64,000 nucleotides of DNA from an uncultured beta proteobacterium (GTDB lineage Bacteria > Pseudomonadota > Gammaproteobacteria > Burkholderiales > Burkholderiaceae). The notes beneath the pieces are model-generated. The model ran no database searches and was not told the DNA's origin. It saw only the letters and a list, made by a program, of their open reading frames with translations. Of this stretch, positions 36,704 through 45,800 are shown piece after piece; the stretch's first letter is position 1; each line of letters begins with the position of its first letter. The translations under genes were made by a program, and so were the position numbers. Location: the NCBI GenBank assembly GCA_903935355.1, contig CAIZRK010000008.1, positions 1 to 64,000 of the forward strand, given 5' to 3'.

Positions 36704-38232
36704 TTTCTTTGCAATGGATGCCCCCACTGATGTTTGGTGGCCTGATCCTTTTTATGCTCATTGGTTTTCCGGTAGCGTTTTCTTTAATGGCAGCTGGCCT
36801 CTTTTTTGCTGGTATTGCCATTAGCCAGAATTTTTTCGACCTAGTATTTTTGCAAGCCATTCCCCAAAGAATCTTCGGCAGTGTGCTGGCTAACGATCTA
36901 CTTCTAGCGATTCCCTTCTTCACATTCATGGGGGCTATTCTTGAACGCTGTGGTCTTGCAGAAGAAATGCTCGATTCTATGGGGCAACTGTTTGGACGTA
37001 TTCGGGGTGGCCTTGGTTACTCTGTCATCATCGTCGGATTTATTCTAGGGGCGATTACCGGTACGGTAGCTGCTCAGGTGATCGCCATGGCGATGATCTC
37101 CCTGCCTGTGATGATGCGCTACGGTTACAACATGCGCTACGCCACGGGCGTTTTAGCCGCTTCTGGGACTATCACTCAACTAGTCCCTCCCTCATTAGTA
37201 CTCATTGTGCTGGCGGACCAACTTAAAACCCAAAGTGGGAGTGCAGATGTTGGCAGTATGTATCTAGGTGCTTGGGGACCCTCACTTTTACAAATTGGTT
37301 TGTTTGCGCTTTATACCTTCTTTTTATCGCGCTTTCGTCCGAACTACTTACCAGCTGTTCCAGAAAATGAGCTCACCCTAAAAGGCTGGGCACTGTGGCA
37401 AAAATGCCTGATGGGTATTATTCCCTCCGCAGTACTGATCTTCTTGGTGCTAGGCACCATCATGACAGGAATCGCTACTCCTACTGAATCGGGTGCCATG
37501 GGAGCAGTGGGCGCCCTAGGTTTAGCCTGGCTGCGGCGTAATAGTATTTCTAATTTAAAGGGTTTAATTCAAGAGGCCTACCAAAACACCATGCGCATCA
37601 CCTCGATGGTGGTATTTATATTAATTGGCTCAACCTGCTTCTCGGTTGTCTTTCAGGGGGTCGATGGGGGATTTTGGGTGGAAGAACTCTTCTCTAATTT
37701 ACCAGGTGGTTGGATTGGTTTTTTAGTGGTCGTCAATCTTTTTGTTTTCTGCTTAGCCTTCTTCTTAGATTTCTTTGAGATCGCATTTATTGTGGTGCCC
37801 ATGTTGGCACCGGTTGCTGTCAAAATCCTCTCACCCGTACTTCTCGCTTCCATGAATGGCAACCCACAAGCTGCAGCGAGCGCAGCCCTCGTATGGTTTG
37901 GGGTAATGCTCTGCGTGAATATGCAAACTTCGTTTATGCACCCCCCATTTGGCTTTGCTCTTTTCTACCTCAGAGGTGTAGCCCCCAAGGAAGTCAAAAG
38001 CAGTGATATTTATTGGGGAGCATTGCCTTGGGTTGGCTTGCAACTCATCATGGTCGTTGTGGTGGCAGCTTTTCCTGCGCTAGTCACCACCTTACTAGAT
38101 AAGCCCGCTGCAGTAGTGCAAAGTGAAGAGTTTAATTTTTTGAATAACGAGCAAGCAAAACCAGAAATACCTTCAAAACCAGTAGATGAAGATGCCCCAG
38201 TAGTTTTTCAATTGGATAAACCAGTCAAGTAA
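36700..38232 (+). CDS. dctM: TRAP transporter large permease DctM
   Basis: A 510-residue membrane protein with about twelve helices, the transport subunit. Typical motifs include FPVAFSLMAAGLFFAG, GGLGYSVIIVGFILGAITGTVAAQVIAM, and the second-half repeat IATPTESGAMGAVGALGLA. The hydrophilic C-terminal tail of about 45 residues (from LLDKPAAVVQSEEF, rich in Glu, Pro and Val) is longer than usual and has no recognised motif. The large size and the lack of a neighbouring DctP resemble TRAP systems for carboxylates with separately encoded binding proteins. The substrate is unknown. Confidence 0.94.
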   Translation: MISLQWMPPLMFGGLILFMLIGFPVAFSLMAAGLFFAGIAISQNFFDLVFLQAIPQRIFGSVLANDLLLAIPFFTFMGAILERCGLAEEMLDSMGQLFGRIRGGLGYSVIIVGFILGAITGTVAAQVIAMAMISLPVMMRYGYNMRYATGVLAASGTITQLVPPSLVLIVLADQLKTQSGSADVGSMYLGAWGPSLLQIGLFALYTFFLSRFRPNYLPAVPENELTLKGWALWQKCLMGIIPSAVLIFLVLGTIMTGIATPTESGAMGAVGALGLAWLRRNSISNLKGLIQEAYQNTMRITSMVVFILIGSTCFSVVFQGVDGGFWVEELFSNLPGGWIGFLVVVNLFVFCLAFFLDFFEIAFIVVPMLAPVAVKILSPVLLASMNGNPQAAASAALVWFGVMLCVNMQTSFMHPPFGFALFYLRGVAPKEVKSSDIYWGALPWVGLQLIMVVVVAAFPALVTTLLDKPAAVVQSEEFNFLNNEQAKPEIPSKPVDEDAPVVFQLDKPVK

Positions 38233-38248
38233 GCCTTAGAGCTAAGCC

Positions 38249-38476
38249 TTAGAACTCATCTGGTTCGGTAAAGATTTTAGGAATTCGGGTAACTAAAATC
38301 TCCTTAGAAACTGCCATAGATTCATTGGAATTGGACTCTAATTTGTCACGCAAATGAATGCAATCTGCTCTGTGTTGGCAGTTAGGCAAAGTGCCATCTT
38401 GCAAGCGTGTGTGGTGGTCGACACAAAAATCCTGACTCCAACTACCGTCTAATGGACAAGAATCACTTTTTTTCAT
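38249..38476 (-). CDS. Small Cys/His-rich protein, uncharacterised
   Basis: A 75-residue protein I do not recognise. Its first half is rich in possible metal ligands: C7, C18, H21, H22, C33, H35, C39 and H41, in the order C-x10-C-xx-HH-x10-C-x-H-x3-C-x-H. The second half is plain. The ATG at 38476 has GGGAGG close upstream. A perfect FNR-type box (TTGATCTACATCAA) lies 120 bases upstream, with no other gene in between, so oxygen-controlled expression is plausible. It converges on dctM. It could be a zinc- or iron-binding regulatory protein; that is inference. Confidence 0.65.
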   Translation of the reverse strand: MKKSDSCPLDGSWSQDFCVDHHTRLQDGTLPNCQHRADCIHLRDKLESNSNESMAVSKEILVTRIPKIFTEPDEF

Positions 38477-38595
38477 ATGCCTCCCAAGGTCAATCCCCAT
38501 TTTCTTAAATAAGTGCAGAGATAGTGAATATGGAAAGTGTAAGTGTAAATTTTCGCTGGTGGTGCAGGAAAACCTAGGTGTTAACCGTTGCCCAT

Positions 38596-38609
38596 TTGAT
38601 CTACATCAA
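38596..38609 (-). promoter_or_regulatory. FNR/Anr-type binding site (perfect consensus)
   Basis: TTGAT-CTAC-ATCAA matches the FNR consensus TTGATNNNNATCAA at all ten positions. It lies in the non-coding stretch between the nitroreductase gene's 3' end and the small Cys/His-rich gene, 120 bases before the latter's start. A TAGGTT about 20 bases downstream is a fair -10 for a class II site. The only gene it can serve directly is the small one. Confidence 0.75.
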
Positions 38610-38671
38610 ATATGCTGCGCTGCTTTTCAAATAGACCATCCTTGCTTTAACTCTAGGGAGTTAATGAGTTA

Positions 38672-39262
38672 CTAAAATTTCAAAGTAGATACGAATTCAG
38701 ATGGCAGCAGCCGTGGCTTTGCTGGCGTTGATCGGTCAGGAGTGCCAATATTAATAAAACATAAAGGATCCTCGTATTCTTTTAGTTTAAATAGCTCTCT
38801 AATGGGATTCATATACATTGATTTGCCACTGGTAGGGCTAGCACCAAATCCCATTGCATGCGCCATCAAGAAGATATTTTGGATAGCACAACCCGCGCAA
38901 ATAATGCGCTCACTTAGGGGTACATCTGACTCAGTCCCCCTAGCATTTACAATCGCTAGCATCACCATGGGGGCTCGATGAGCTTTGACCATAGCATCTT
39001 GTACTTGCTGCTCAGTAGCTAGTGGATCTCTCTCTAACAAAGCCCTGGCAAAGGCATCGGCAAGCAAACCTCTGCTTTCTTGTGGGCAGATCACTATTCT
39101 CCAAGGACGCGTCAAATTATGGTCTGGCGCAGAGGCGGCCATAGTGAAAATCACCTCTAATTGGGCAGGGCTTGGGCCTGGCTGAAATAAGCGCTTAGGC
39201 AAAAATGATTGCCTAGAAGAGATTAGCGCTTCAGCCATTTCGGTTGTTTGTTTATTCAACAT
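38672..39262 (-). CDS. Nitroreductase family FMN oxidoreductase
   Basis: A 196-residue protein of the FMN nitroreductase fold, closest in outline to the small YdjA-like members. Markers are the N-terminal helix with MAEALISSRQSFLPKRL, the flavin-contact AASAPDHNLTRPWRIVI and the C-terminal IGTPDRSTPAKPR. Its ATG overlaps the end of the carbonic anhydrase gene by seven bases and has GGGGA nine bases upstream, so it is likely translated with the nar operon tail. The physiological substrate is unknown. Confidence 0.87.
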   Translation of the reverse strand: MLNKQTTEMAEALISSRQSFLPKRLFQPGPSPAQLEVIFTMAASAPDHNLTRPWRIVICPQESRGLLADAFARALLERDPLATEQQVQDAMVKAHRAPMVMLAIVNARGTESDVPLSERIICAGCAIQNIFLMAHAMGFGASPTSGKSMYMNPIRELFKLKEYEDPLCFINIGTPDRSTPAKPRLLPSEFVSTLKF

Positions 39263-39927
39263 GTTTTTGGATCCCCATCAAAATGATCGTCTGCGTAAGG
39301 GCCTGTACCGCAATTATCTGCATAGTGCGCTGGAATAAACTTTCCTTCGCTAACATCAAATACCTGGATTTCACCTTCTTCAATGACGTAATACCAACCA
39401 TGAAGAGTGAGCGCTTTCTTTTCTACTTGAGAACGCACCATGGGGTAGTCCATCAATCGCTCGAGCTGCAAAATAACAGAACGTTGCTCTACCCTTCGCA
39501 ATGCTTCAGGAGTTTGACAAACCGGCAATAAGGCCTCGTCAATTAATCCTAGCCAAGCGCTTAAGTTAATAGCTTCTTTTGGTACACCCTCATAAGCAGA
39601 TCTAACCGCCCCACAGTGGCTATGTCCACAGACCACAATACGACTGACTTTCAGTTGCATCACAGCAAACTCAATACCTGCAGCCGTACCATGGATACCA
39701 TAGGAACCGTCATAGGGAGGAACAATTGCTCCCACATTCCGAATAATGAATAAATCACCAGGACCAGTTCCCGTAAGTAGGTAAGGAACTATCCTAGAAT
39801 CTGAACAACCTAAAAATAAGGTCTTCGGAGTTTGCCCATTTTGTATTAGGGTAGTAAATTCATGACGATGCGCAGGAAAATATTCAGTTCGAAATTTTCT
39901 TAATCGTTCCAATAGCTCATCTGGCAT
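39256..39927 (-). CDS. Beta-class carbonic anhydrase
   Basis: A 223-residue zinc enzyme for CO2 hydration. The zinc ligands C41 (GCSDSR), H102 and C105 (CGHSHCG) and the Asp-Arg dyad D43/R45 are all present, so it should be active. The gene begins 14 bases after narI and overlaps the nitroreductase start, which places it in the nar transcription unit. That is an odd partner; bicarbonate supply or pH control during nitrate respiration is one idea, with no direct support here. Confidence 0.94.
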   Translation of the reverse strand: MPDELLERLRKFRTEYFPAHRHEFTTLIQNGQTPKTLFLGCSDSRIVPYLLTGTGPGDLFIIRNVGAIVPPYDGSYGIHGTAAGIEFAVMQLKVSRIVVCGHSHCGAVRSAYEGVPKEAINLSAWLGLIDEALLPVCQTPEALRRVEQRSVILQLERLMDYPMVRSQVEKKALTLHGWYYVIEEGEIQVFDVSEGKFIPAHYADNCGTGPYADDHFDGDPKTC

Positions 39928-39941
39928 CGTCAGCTCATCAT

Positions 39942-40649
39942 TTACGTTTTTTTGCGGCCAATTCCAAAGTGCTTACTCCGGACCACTTGATAAGGTCTTA
40001 CTAAATACCCTACCGAAGCGAAGCCACTCCATACATGCACTAAACGGGTGAATGGGAATATTAAAAAGATAGTCATGCCCAAGAACATGTGCAACTTAAA
40101 TACCCAGTCTACACCACTCAATAATTGAACTGCACCAGATTGAAAGGTCACAATATGTTGAGCCCAGCCAGCTAATTTCATCATCATCGAGCCATCTAAA
40201 TGCTGACCAGATAAGGGGATGGTGGCTAAACCGAGTAATAGCTGAAACCAAAGCACTAAGGCAATCAAAATATCGCTTGGCTTAGAGTTAATTCGAATGC
40301 GCTCATCCGTTAAGCGTCTATGTAAAAGAATAGTTAAGCCAATAAATCCAAATAATCCGGCAATACCACCACTAGCCATCGCCATTACTTGCTTTTGCCC
40401 GGCAGTGATAAAGGAGTCATACATGAAATGGGGAGTGAGCATGCCAAAAAAGTGGCCAAAAAATAAGAAGAGAACACCCACATGGAAAAATATGCTGCCA
40501 ATACGTAATTGCTTTTTACGTAAGAGCTGGCTAGAGTCACTCTTCCAAGTGTATTGATCTCGATCAAATCGTATTAAGCTACCTACGAAAAATACTGTAA
40601 GGCAAATATAGGGATATATTCCGAAAATAAATGTATCTAAATAGCTCAT
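39942..40649 (-). CDS. narI: Respiratory nitrate reductase, gamma subunit (cytochrome b)
   Basis: A 235-residue five-helix membrane protein that takes electrons from quinol and passes them through two b haems to NarH. Typical stretches include GIYPYICLTVFFVGSLIRFDRDQYTWKS, FFHVGVLFLFFGHFFG with haem-ligand histidines, and LHMFLGMTIFLIFPFTRLVHVWS near the C-terminus. It overlaps narJ by four bases. Length and histidine pattern match functional NarI. Confidence 0.96.
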   Translation of the reverse strand: MSYLDTFIFGIYPYICLTVFFVGSLIRFDRDQYTWKSDSSQLLRKKQLRIGSIFFHVGVLFLFFGHFFGMLTPHFMYDSFITAGQKQVMAMASGGIAGLFGFIGLTILLHRRLTDERIRINSKPSDILIALVLWFQLLLGLATIPLSGQHLDGSMMMKLAGWAQHIVTFQSGAVQLLSGVDWVFKLHMFLGMTIFLIFPFTRLVHVWSGFASVGYLVRPYQVVRSKHFGIGRKKT

Positions 40650-41326
40650 GGCTGAACTCCTTTGAATTCTTTTGTGGGTTTCACAAAATGAAGTGTTTGC
40701 TCTTCACCTGGTTTAGATTGGCCGCGAGTTGAGCAGCCATCAAACGCAGGCGGCTCTTCCCACTCTTCATCCATCGATTTTTCTTCAAACTTTAATTCAA
40801 CAATCTTGACCTTTTCCCCAGAAAACTCAATTGCTGCAGCAATTAACCAGGCATAGCGATTATTACGGCCAACCAAGGTTGTGTAGACCGCATTCAAAAT
40901 ATGCGCCATCTCCCCGATAAATTGCTTAGACTGCTCAAGAGGTAAGGTGGAAGCAAACTCTAAAATGATGGATAAATGGTCTGGTAACTCATTAGCACTA
41001 AGCGCCATCCCGCCGTCTTGGTAGGTTTGCAACAAATCGACCATAGCTTGACCGCGCTCTCTAGAATCACCATGCACATGCTCAAAAAGATGTAGAGAAG
41101 TAGCTCTACCTCGATCAAAGCATTCGACATACTCCTCTTGAAGCTCATATAAATCCGTGGATTGCAGATGGCTGGCAAAATCAGCAAGACCAGACTTGAT
41201 TTTTTTACTTTGCTTTGGTAGTTCTTGTAAAGCCTGAGTAATTTCTGATAGATGTGAGATAACCTCAGGCTCGGGGTACTGCAACAAGATTGACAATGCT
41301 CTTAGCGGTATAGAATGTTTCATCAT
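40646..41326 (-). CDS. narJ: Nitrate reductase molybdenum cofactor assembly chaperone
   Basis: A 226-residue NarJ that helps NarG receive its molybdenum cofactor and dock with NarI; it is not part of the final enzyme. Family markers: ALSILLQYPEPE at the start, DLYELQEEYVECFDRGRATSLHLFEHVHGDSRERGQAM in the middle and LPDHLSIILEFAS. It starts six bases after narH and shares ATGA with narI. The acidic, disordered C-terminus with FDGCSTRGQ is normal for the family. Confidence 0.95.
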   Translation of the reverse strand: MMKHSIPLRALSILLQYPEPEVISHLSEITQALQELPKQSKKIKSGLADFASHLQSTDLYELQEEYVECFDRGRATSLHLFEHVHGDSRERGQAMVDLLQTYQDGGMALSANELPDHLSIILEFASTLPLEQSKQFIGEMAHILNAVYTTLVGRNNRYAWLIAAAIEFSGEKVKIVELKFEEKSMDEEWEEPPAFDGCSTRGQSKPGEEQTLHFVKPTKEFKGVQP

Positions 41327-41332
41327 ATCTCC

Positions 41333-42856
41333 TTAAATAGCTGGCTTAATTGGGATGGTGCGACGCTTATTACCCCCAAATAAACTTGCTTCAGAATCAC
41401 CGTCAGAGCAACCATTGCCAAAAGTAAACCCGCAACTACCCTTCATCTCAAAAGTATTTTCTGCATATTCTTTATGGGATGTAGGAATCACAAAACGATC
41501 TTCGTAATTGGCAATCGCCATAATCTGATACATGTCTTCCACTTGATCTTCAGAAATTCCTGCCTGTTCTAAAGCGGCAAGGTTACGTGTGCCATCAACA
41601 TGCTTATCGCGTTGCCAAGCCCGCATAGCTAACATCTTTTCCAAAGCGGAGATCACTGGAGCCTCATCGCCTGCAGTCAACATATTGGCTAAATATTGCA
41701 CCGGAATACGTAATTGCTTTACATCCGGAATGTGGCCATTAATCCCCACAAATCCTGCCTCTACAGCTCCCGTAATTGGAGAAAGAGGTGGAACATACCA
41801 AACCATTGGGAGAGTTCTGTACTCGGGATGCAATGGCAACGCAATCTTCCAATCCATCGCCATTTTGTAGACCGGACTCTTCTTGGCTGACTCTAACCAT
41901 GAGGCAGGCACTCCATCTGCTAAAGCTTGTTTTTGAACCTCTGGATCATTTGGATCTAGAAAGACATTTAGCTGAGCTTGATAGAGGTCTTTTTCATTTT
42001 CCACGCTAGCCGCATTCTCAATCTGATCGGCGTCATAAAGCATGACGCCTAAATACCGAATACGACCTACGCAAGTCTCCGAACAAACAGTTGGCTGGCC
42101 TGATTCTATGCGGGGGTAGCAAAAAATGCACTTCTCTGCTTTGCCACTTTTCCAGTTGTAATAAATCTTTTTGTACGGACAAGCGGAGACACACATACGC
42201 CAGCCGCGACATTTATCCTGGTCAATCAGAACAATGCCATCTTCTTCACGTTTGTAAATCGAGCCAGATGGGCAAGATGCTACGCAAGCAGGGTTTAAAC
42301 AGTGCTCACAAAGACGAGGCATATACATCATGAAGGTATTCTCAAACTGACCATATACATCTTTTTGCATCTGGTCAAAGTTGGTATCCTTGCTGCGCTT
42401 AGAGAACTCACCCCCTAAAATTTCTTCCCAGTTTGGACCCCACTCAATTTTCTCCATCCGCTTACCGGTAATTAAACTTCTAGGGCGAGCCGTCGGAGTA
42501 GCCTTAGACTCTGGAGCGCTTTGTAAATGCTCATAATCAAAGGTAAATGGCTCGTAGTAGTCATCGATTTCAGGTAAATTGGGATTGCCAAACAAGTTCA
42601 TCCAAATTTTGGATTTACCACCTTGCTTAGGCTCAATCTTGCCGTTACTCTTACGAGTCCAGCCGCCCTTCCATTTGTCTTGATCTTCCCAATTTTTAGG
42701 ATAACCAATACCGGGCTTTGTTTCTACATTATTAAACCAGGCATATTCCATACCCGGACGATTTGTCCAAACCTGTTTGCAAGTAACCGAGCAAGTGTGA
42801 CAACCGATACATTTATCCAGGTTTAATACCATGCCTATTTGTGCGCGAATTTTCAT
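41333..42856 (-). CDS. narH: Respiratory nitrate reductase, beta subunit
   Basis: A 507-residue iron-sulfur subunit. It has four cluster motifs: CIGCHTCSVTCK near the N-terminus, CEHCLNPACVASCPSG, CRGWRMCVSACP (Trp in place of one Cys, typical of the 3Fe-4S site) and CIFCYPR with a distant CSETCVGR. It relays electrons from NarI to NarG on the cytoplasmic face. Its start lies 14 bases after narG. The C-terminal GSCGFTFGNGCSDGDSEASLFGG is family-typical. Confidence 0.97.
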   Translation of the reverse strand: MKIRAQIGMVLNLDKCIGCHTCSVTCKQVWTNRPGMEYAWFNNVETKPGIGYPKNWEDQDKWKGGWTRKSNGKIEPKQGGKSKIWMNLFGNPNLPEIDDYYEPFTFDYEHLQSAPESKATPTARPRSLITGKRMEKIEWGPNWEEILGGEFSKRSKDTNFDQMQKDVYGQFENTFMMYMPRLCEHCLNPACVASCPSGSIYKREEDGIVLIDQDKCRGWRMCVSACPYKKIYYNWKSGKAEKCIFCYPRIESGQPTVCSETCVGRIRYLGVMLYDADQIENAASVENEKDLYQAQLNVFLDPNDPEVQKQALADGVPASWLESAKKSPVYKMAMDWKIALPLHPEYRTLPMVWYVPPLSPITGAVEAGFVGINGHIPDVKQLRIPVQYLANMLTAGDEAPVISALEKMLAMRAWQRDKHVDGTRNLAALEQAGISEDQVEDMYQIMAIANYEDRFVIPTSHKEYAENTFEMKGSCGFTFGNGCSDGDSEASLFGGNKRRTIPIKPAI

Positions 42857-42870
42857 CTTTATTTTCTCCG

Positions 42871-45800
42871 TTACGCTTGAACTGTGTTGGCGTTTTCACT
42901 ATCAAGCCAGTCAATATTTCGCATCTTCCGAACAGTTACAAACTCATCACGGTTAGTTCCAATCGTGCCGTAATAGTTAAATCCATAACTTAACTGCGCA
43001 TAACCCCCGATCATATGGGTTGGCTTGAGCACAATTCGGGTAACCGAGTTATGAATACCACCACGTATGCCAGTAATCTCAGATCCAGGGGTATTAATAA
43101 TCTTCTCTTGAGCGTGATACATCATGATCATTCCTGGATTGACCCGTTGACTTACTACTGCTCGCGCAGCGATTGCGCCATTAGTATTAAATAATTCAAC
43201 CCAATCGTTATCCACAATTCCTGCTTTAGTGGCATCATCCTCACTCAACCAAACTACCGGCCCACCTCGATTTAATGTCAACATCATGAGGTTGTCGCTA
43301 TAGGTAGAATGAATTCCCCATTTTTGGTGTGGCGTAATGAAATTAAGCACAATCTCCGTGTTTCCATTGGGCTTAATGCCACGAATTTCATTAATGGTTT
43401 TCAGATCGACTGGCGGTCTGTAGGAGACAAATCCCTCTCCAAACGCACGCATCCACTTGTGGTCTTGATAAAACTGCTGACGACCTGTCAGAGTTCTCCA
43501 AGGAATGTATTCATGGACGTTGGTATAGCCTGCGTTATATGATACTTTTTCACTTTCCAGGCCAGACCAAGTAGGAGAGCTGATAATTTTCCTAGGTTGC
43601 GCCTGAATATCCCGAAAACGAATCTTTTCATCCTCACGATGAAGCGCTAAATGGGCATGCTCAAGTCCAGTGATTTTAGTTAAAGCATCCCATGCTTTTA
43701 CGGCAACATGGCCATTAGTTTCTGGTGCAAGCATCAGCACCACTTCTGCAGCATCAATATCAGTTGATATTTTTGCCATGCCTTTCATTTCACCATGCTC
43801 AACACGACCATTAAGCTCACGCAATTGCTCAACTTCCACTTTGGTATCCCAAGCGATTCCTTTGCCACCATTACCTACTTTATCCATCAAAGGACCAAGT
43901 GCGGTAAAGCGGTTATAGGTATTGGGATAGTCACGCTCGATTACCGCTATTTGTGGAGCTGTTTTTCCAGGTATGAGATCGCACTCACCTTTTTTCCACT
44001 CTTGTACATCAAAGGCTTGCGCTAACTCTGCTGGCGTGTCATGCATCAAAGGTGTCATGACAATCTCTTTTTCGACCCCAAGATGACCAACGCATACCTC
44101 TGAGAACTTCTTGGCAAAGCCTTTATAAATATCCCAGTCGCTGCGAGCTTCCCATGCAGGATCAACTGCAGTAGATAAAGGATGAATAAATGGATGCATA
44201 TCACTGGTATTTAAATCATTCTTCTCATACCAAGTAGCAGTTGGCAGAACAATGTCAGAGTACAAGCAAGTAGTGCTCATCCGGAAATCTAATGTCACCA
44301 ATAAATCTAATTTACCCTCAGGAGCTTTGTCATGCCATTCCACTTCAGATGGCCTTGCTTCATCTGTACCTAAATCTTTACCCTGAACCCCGTTGCTAGT
44401 ACCTAGTAAATGTTTTAAGAAATACTCATGGCCTTTGCCTGAGGATCCCAATAAATTTGATCTCCAGACAAACATATTGCGTGGCCAGTTATTGGGATGA
44501 TCCGGATCCTCACAGCTCATTTTTAAGGAGCCTGATTTCAAACTCTCCACCACATACTCTTTTGGATCTTTACCAGCAGCAATTGCCTCTTTTACCACCT
44601 CAATTGGATTGGTCTTCAGTTGTGGGGCCGAAGGTAACCATCCCATGCGCTCAGCACGCACGTTGTAATCAATCATGCTACCTTGGTATTCTTCCTTATT
44701 GGCTAAAGGAGATAAAACCTCTTCCATACCCAACTTTTCATAACGCCATTGATCTGTGTGGGCGTAGAAGAAGCTAGTGGAATTTTGTTGACGTGGCGGA
44801 CGAATCCAGTCCAGCGCAAAGGCCAATGGTGTCCATCCAGTTTGTGGACGAAGTTTCTCTTGGCCAACATAATGAGCCCAACCACCACCACTTTGGCCAA
44901 TACAGCCACATAACATCAACATATTAATAATGCCGCGGTAGTTCATATCGCAGTGATACCAGTGGTTCATAGCAGCGCCAATGATGATCATTGACTTGCC
45001 CTTGGTTTTTTCTGCGTTTTCGGCAAACTGACGTGCCACGGCAATTACCTGCTCTCGCTTAACCCCAGTAATCGACTCTTGCCATGCTGGAGTGTAAGGG
45101 ACATTGTCATCATAAGATTTAGCGCACTCACCACCTAGTCCGCGATCAATGCCATAGTTTGCGGCAAGTAAATCAAAGACGGTAGCAACCAACACTTCTT
45201 TCGTGCCACCGCCATCTACTAAAGTCATTTTTTTGGCTGGAATGTTTTGTACCAATACATCATTTTGTTTATTGGCATCAAAATACGGTGTATCAATACC
45301 ACCAAAGTAAGGGAAACCGACTGGTACCACTTCATGTAAAAGTTGGTCATCCATTAAAGATAGCTTGAGATTGACATCATTACCGTAGCGAGCTTCTTTA
45401 GACTCTAGATTCCACTTTCCTTGATCTTTACGACCTTCTGGGCCCCATCTAAAACCAATCGAGCCATTGGGCACAACCGGCTTACCAGCTGTATCTAGTG
45501 CAACAGTTTTCCAATCTGCTCCATTGGTTTGACCAAGACCACCTTCAAAATCACTGGAACGAGCATATCTGCCAGGAACCATGACGGTTCTGCCATCTTC
45601 TAGAACCTTCTCCTCGAGCAGCACTAAATTTGGCATATCTGTATAGCGACGCACATAGTCATCAAAATACTCAGTACGCTTAGTAAAATAAAACTCTTTT
45701 AAGATCACATGACCCATTGCCATTGCAATCGCAGCATCAGTACCTTGCTTTGGATGCATCCAAATATCGGCTAACTTAGAAACTTCTGCATAGTCAGGAG

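Noticed and set aside
40554-40567. A perfect FNR consensus (TTGATCTCGATCAA) on the plus strand
   Set aside because: It lies inside narI and encodes conserved residues (FDRDQ). No gene starts near it, so I take it as chance.
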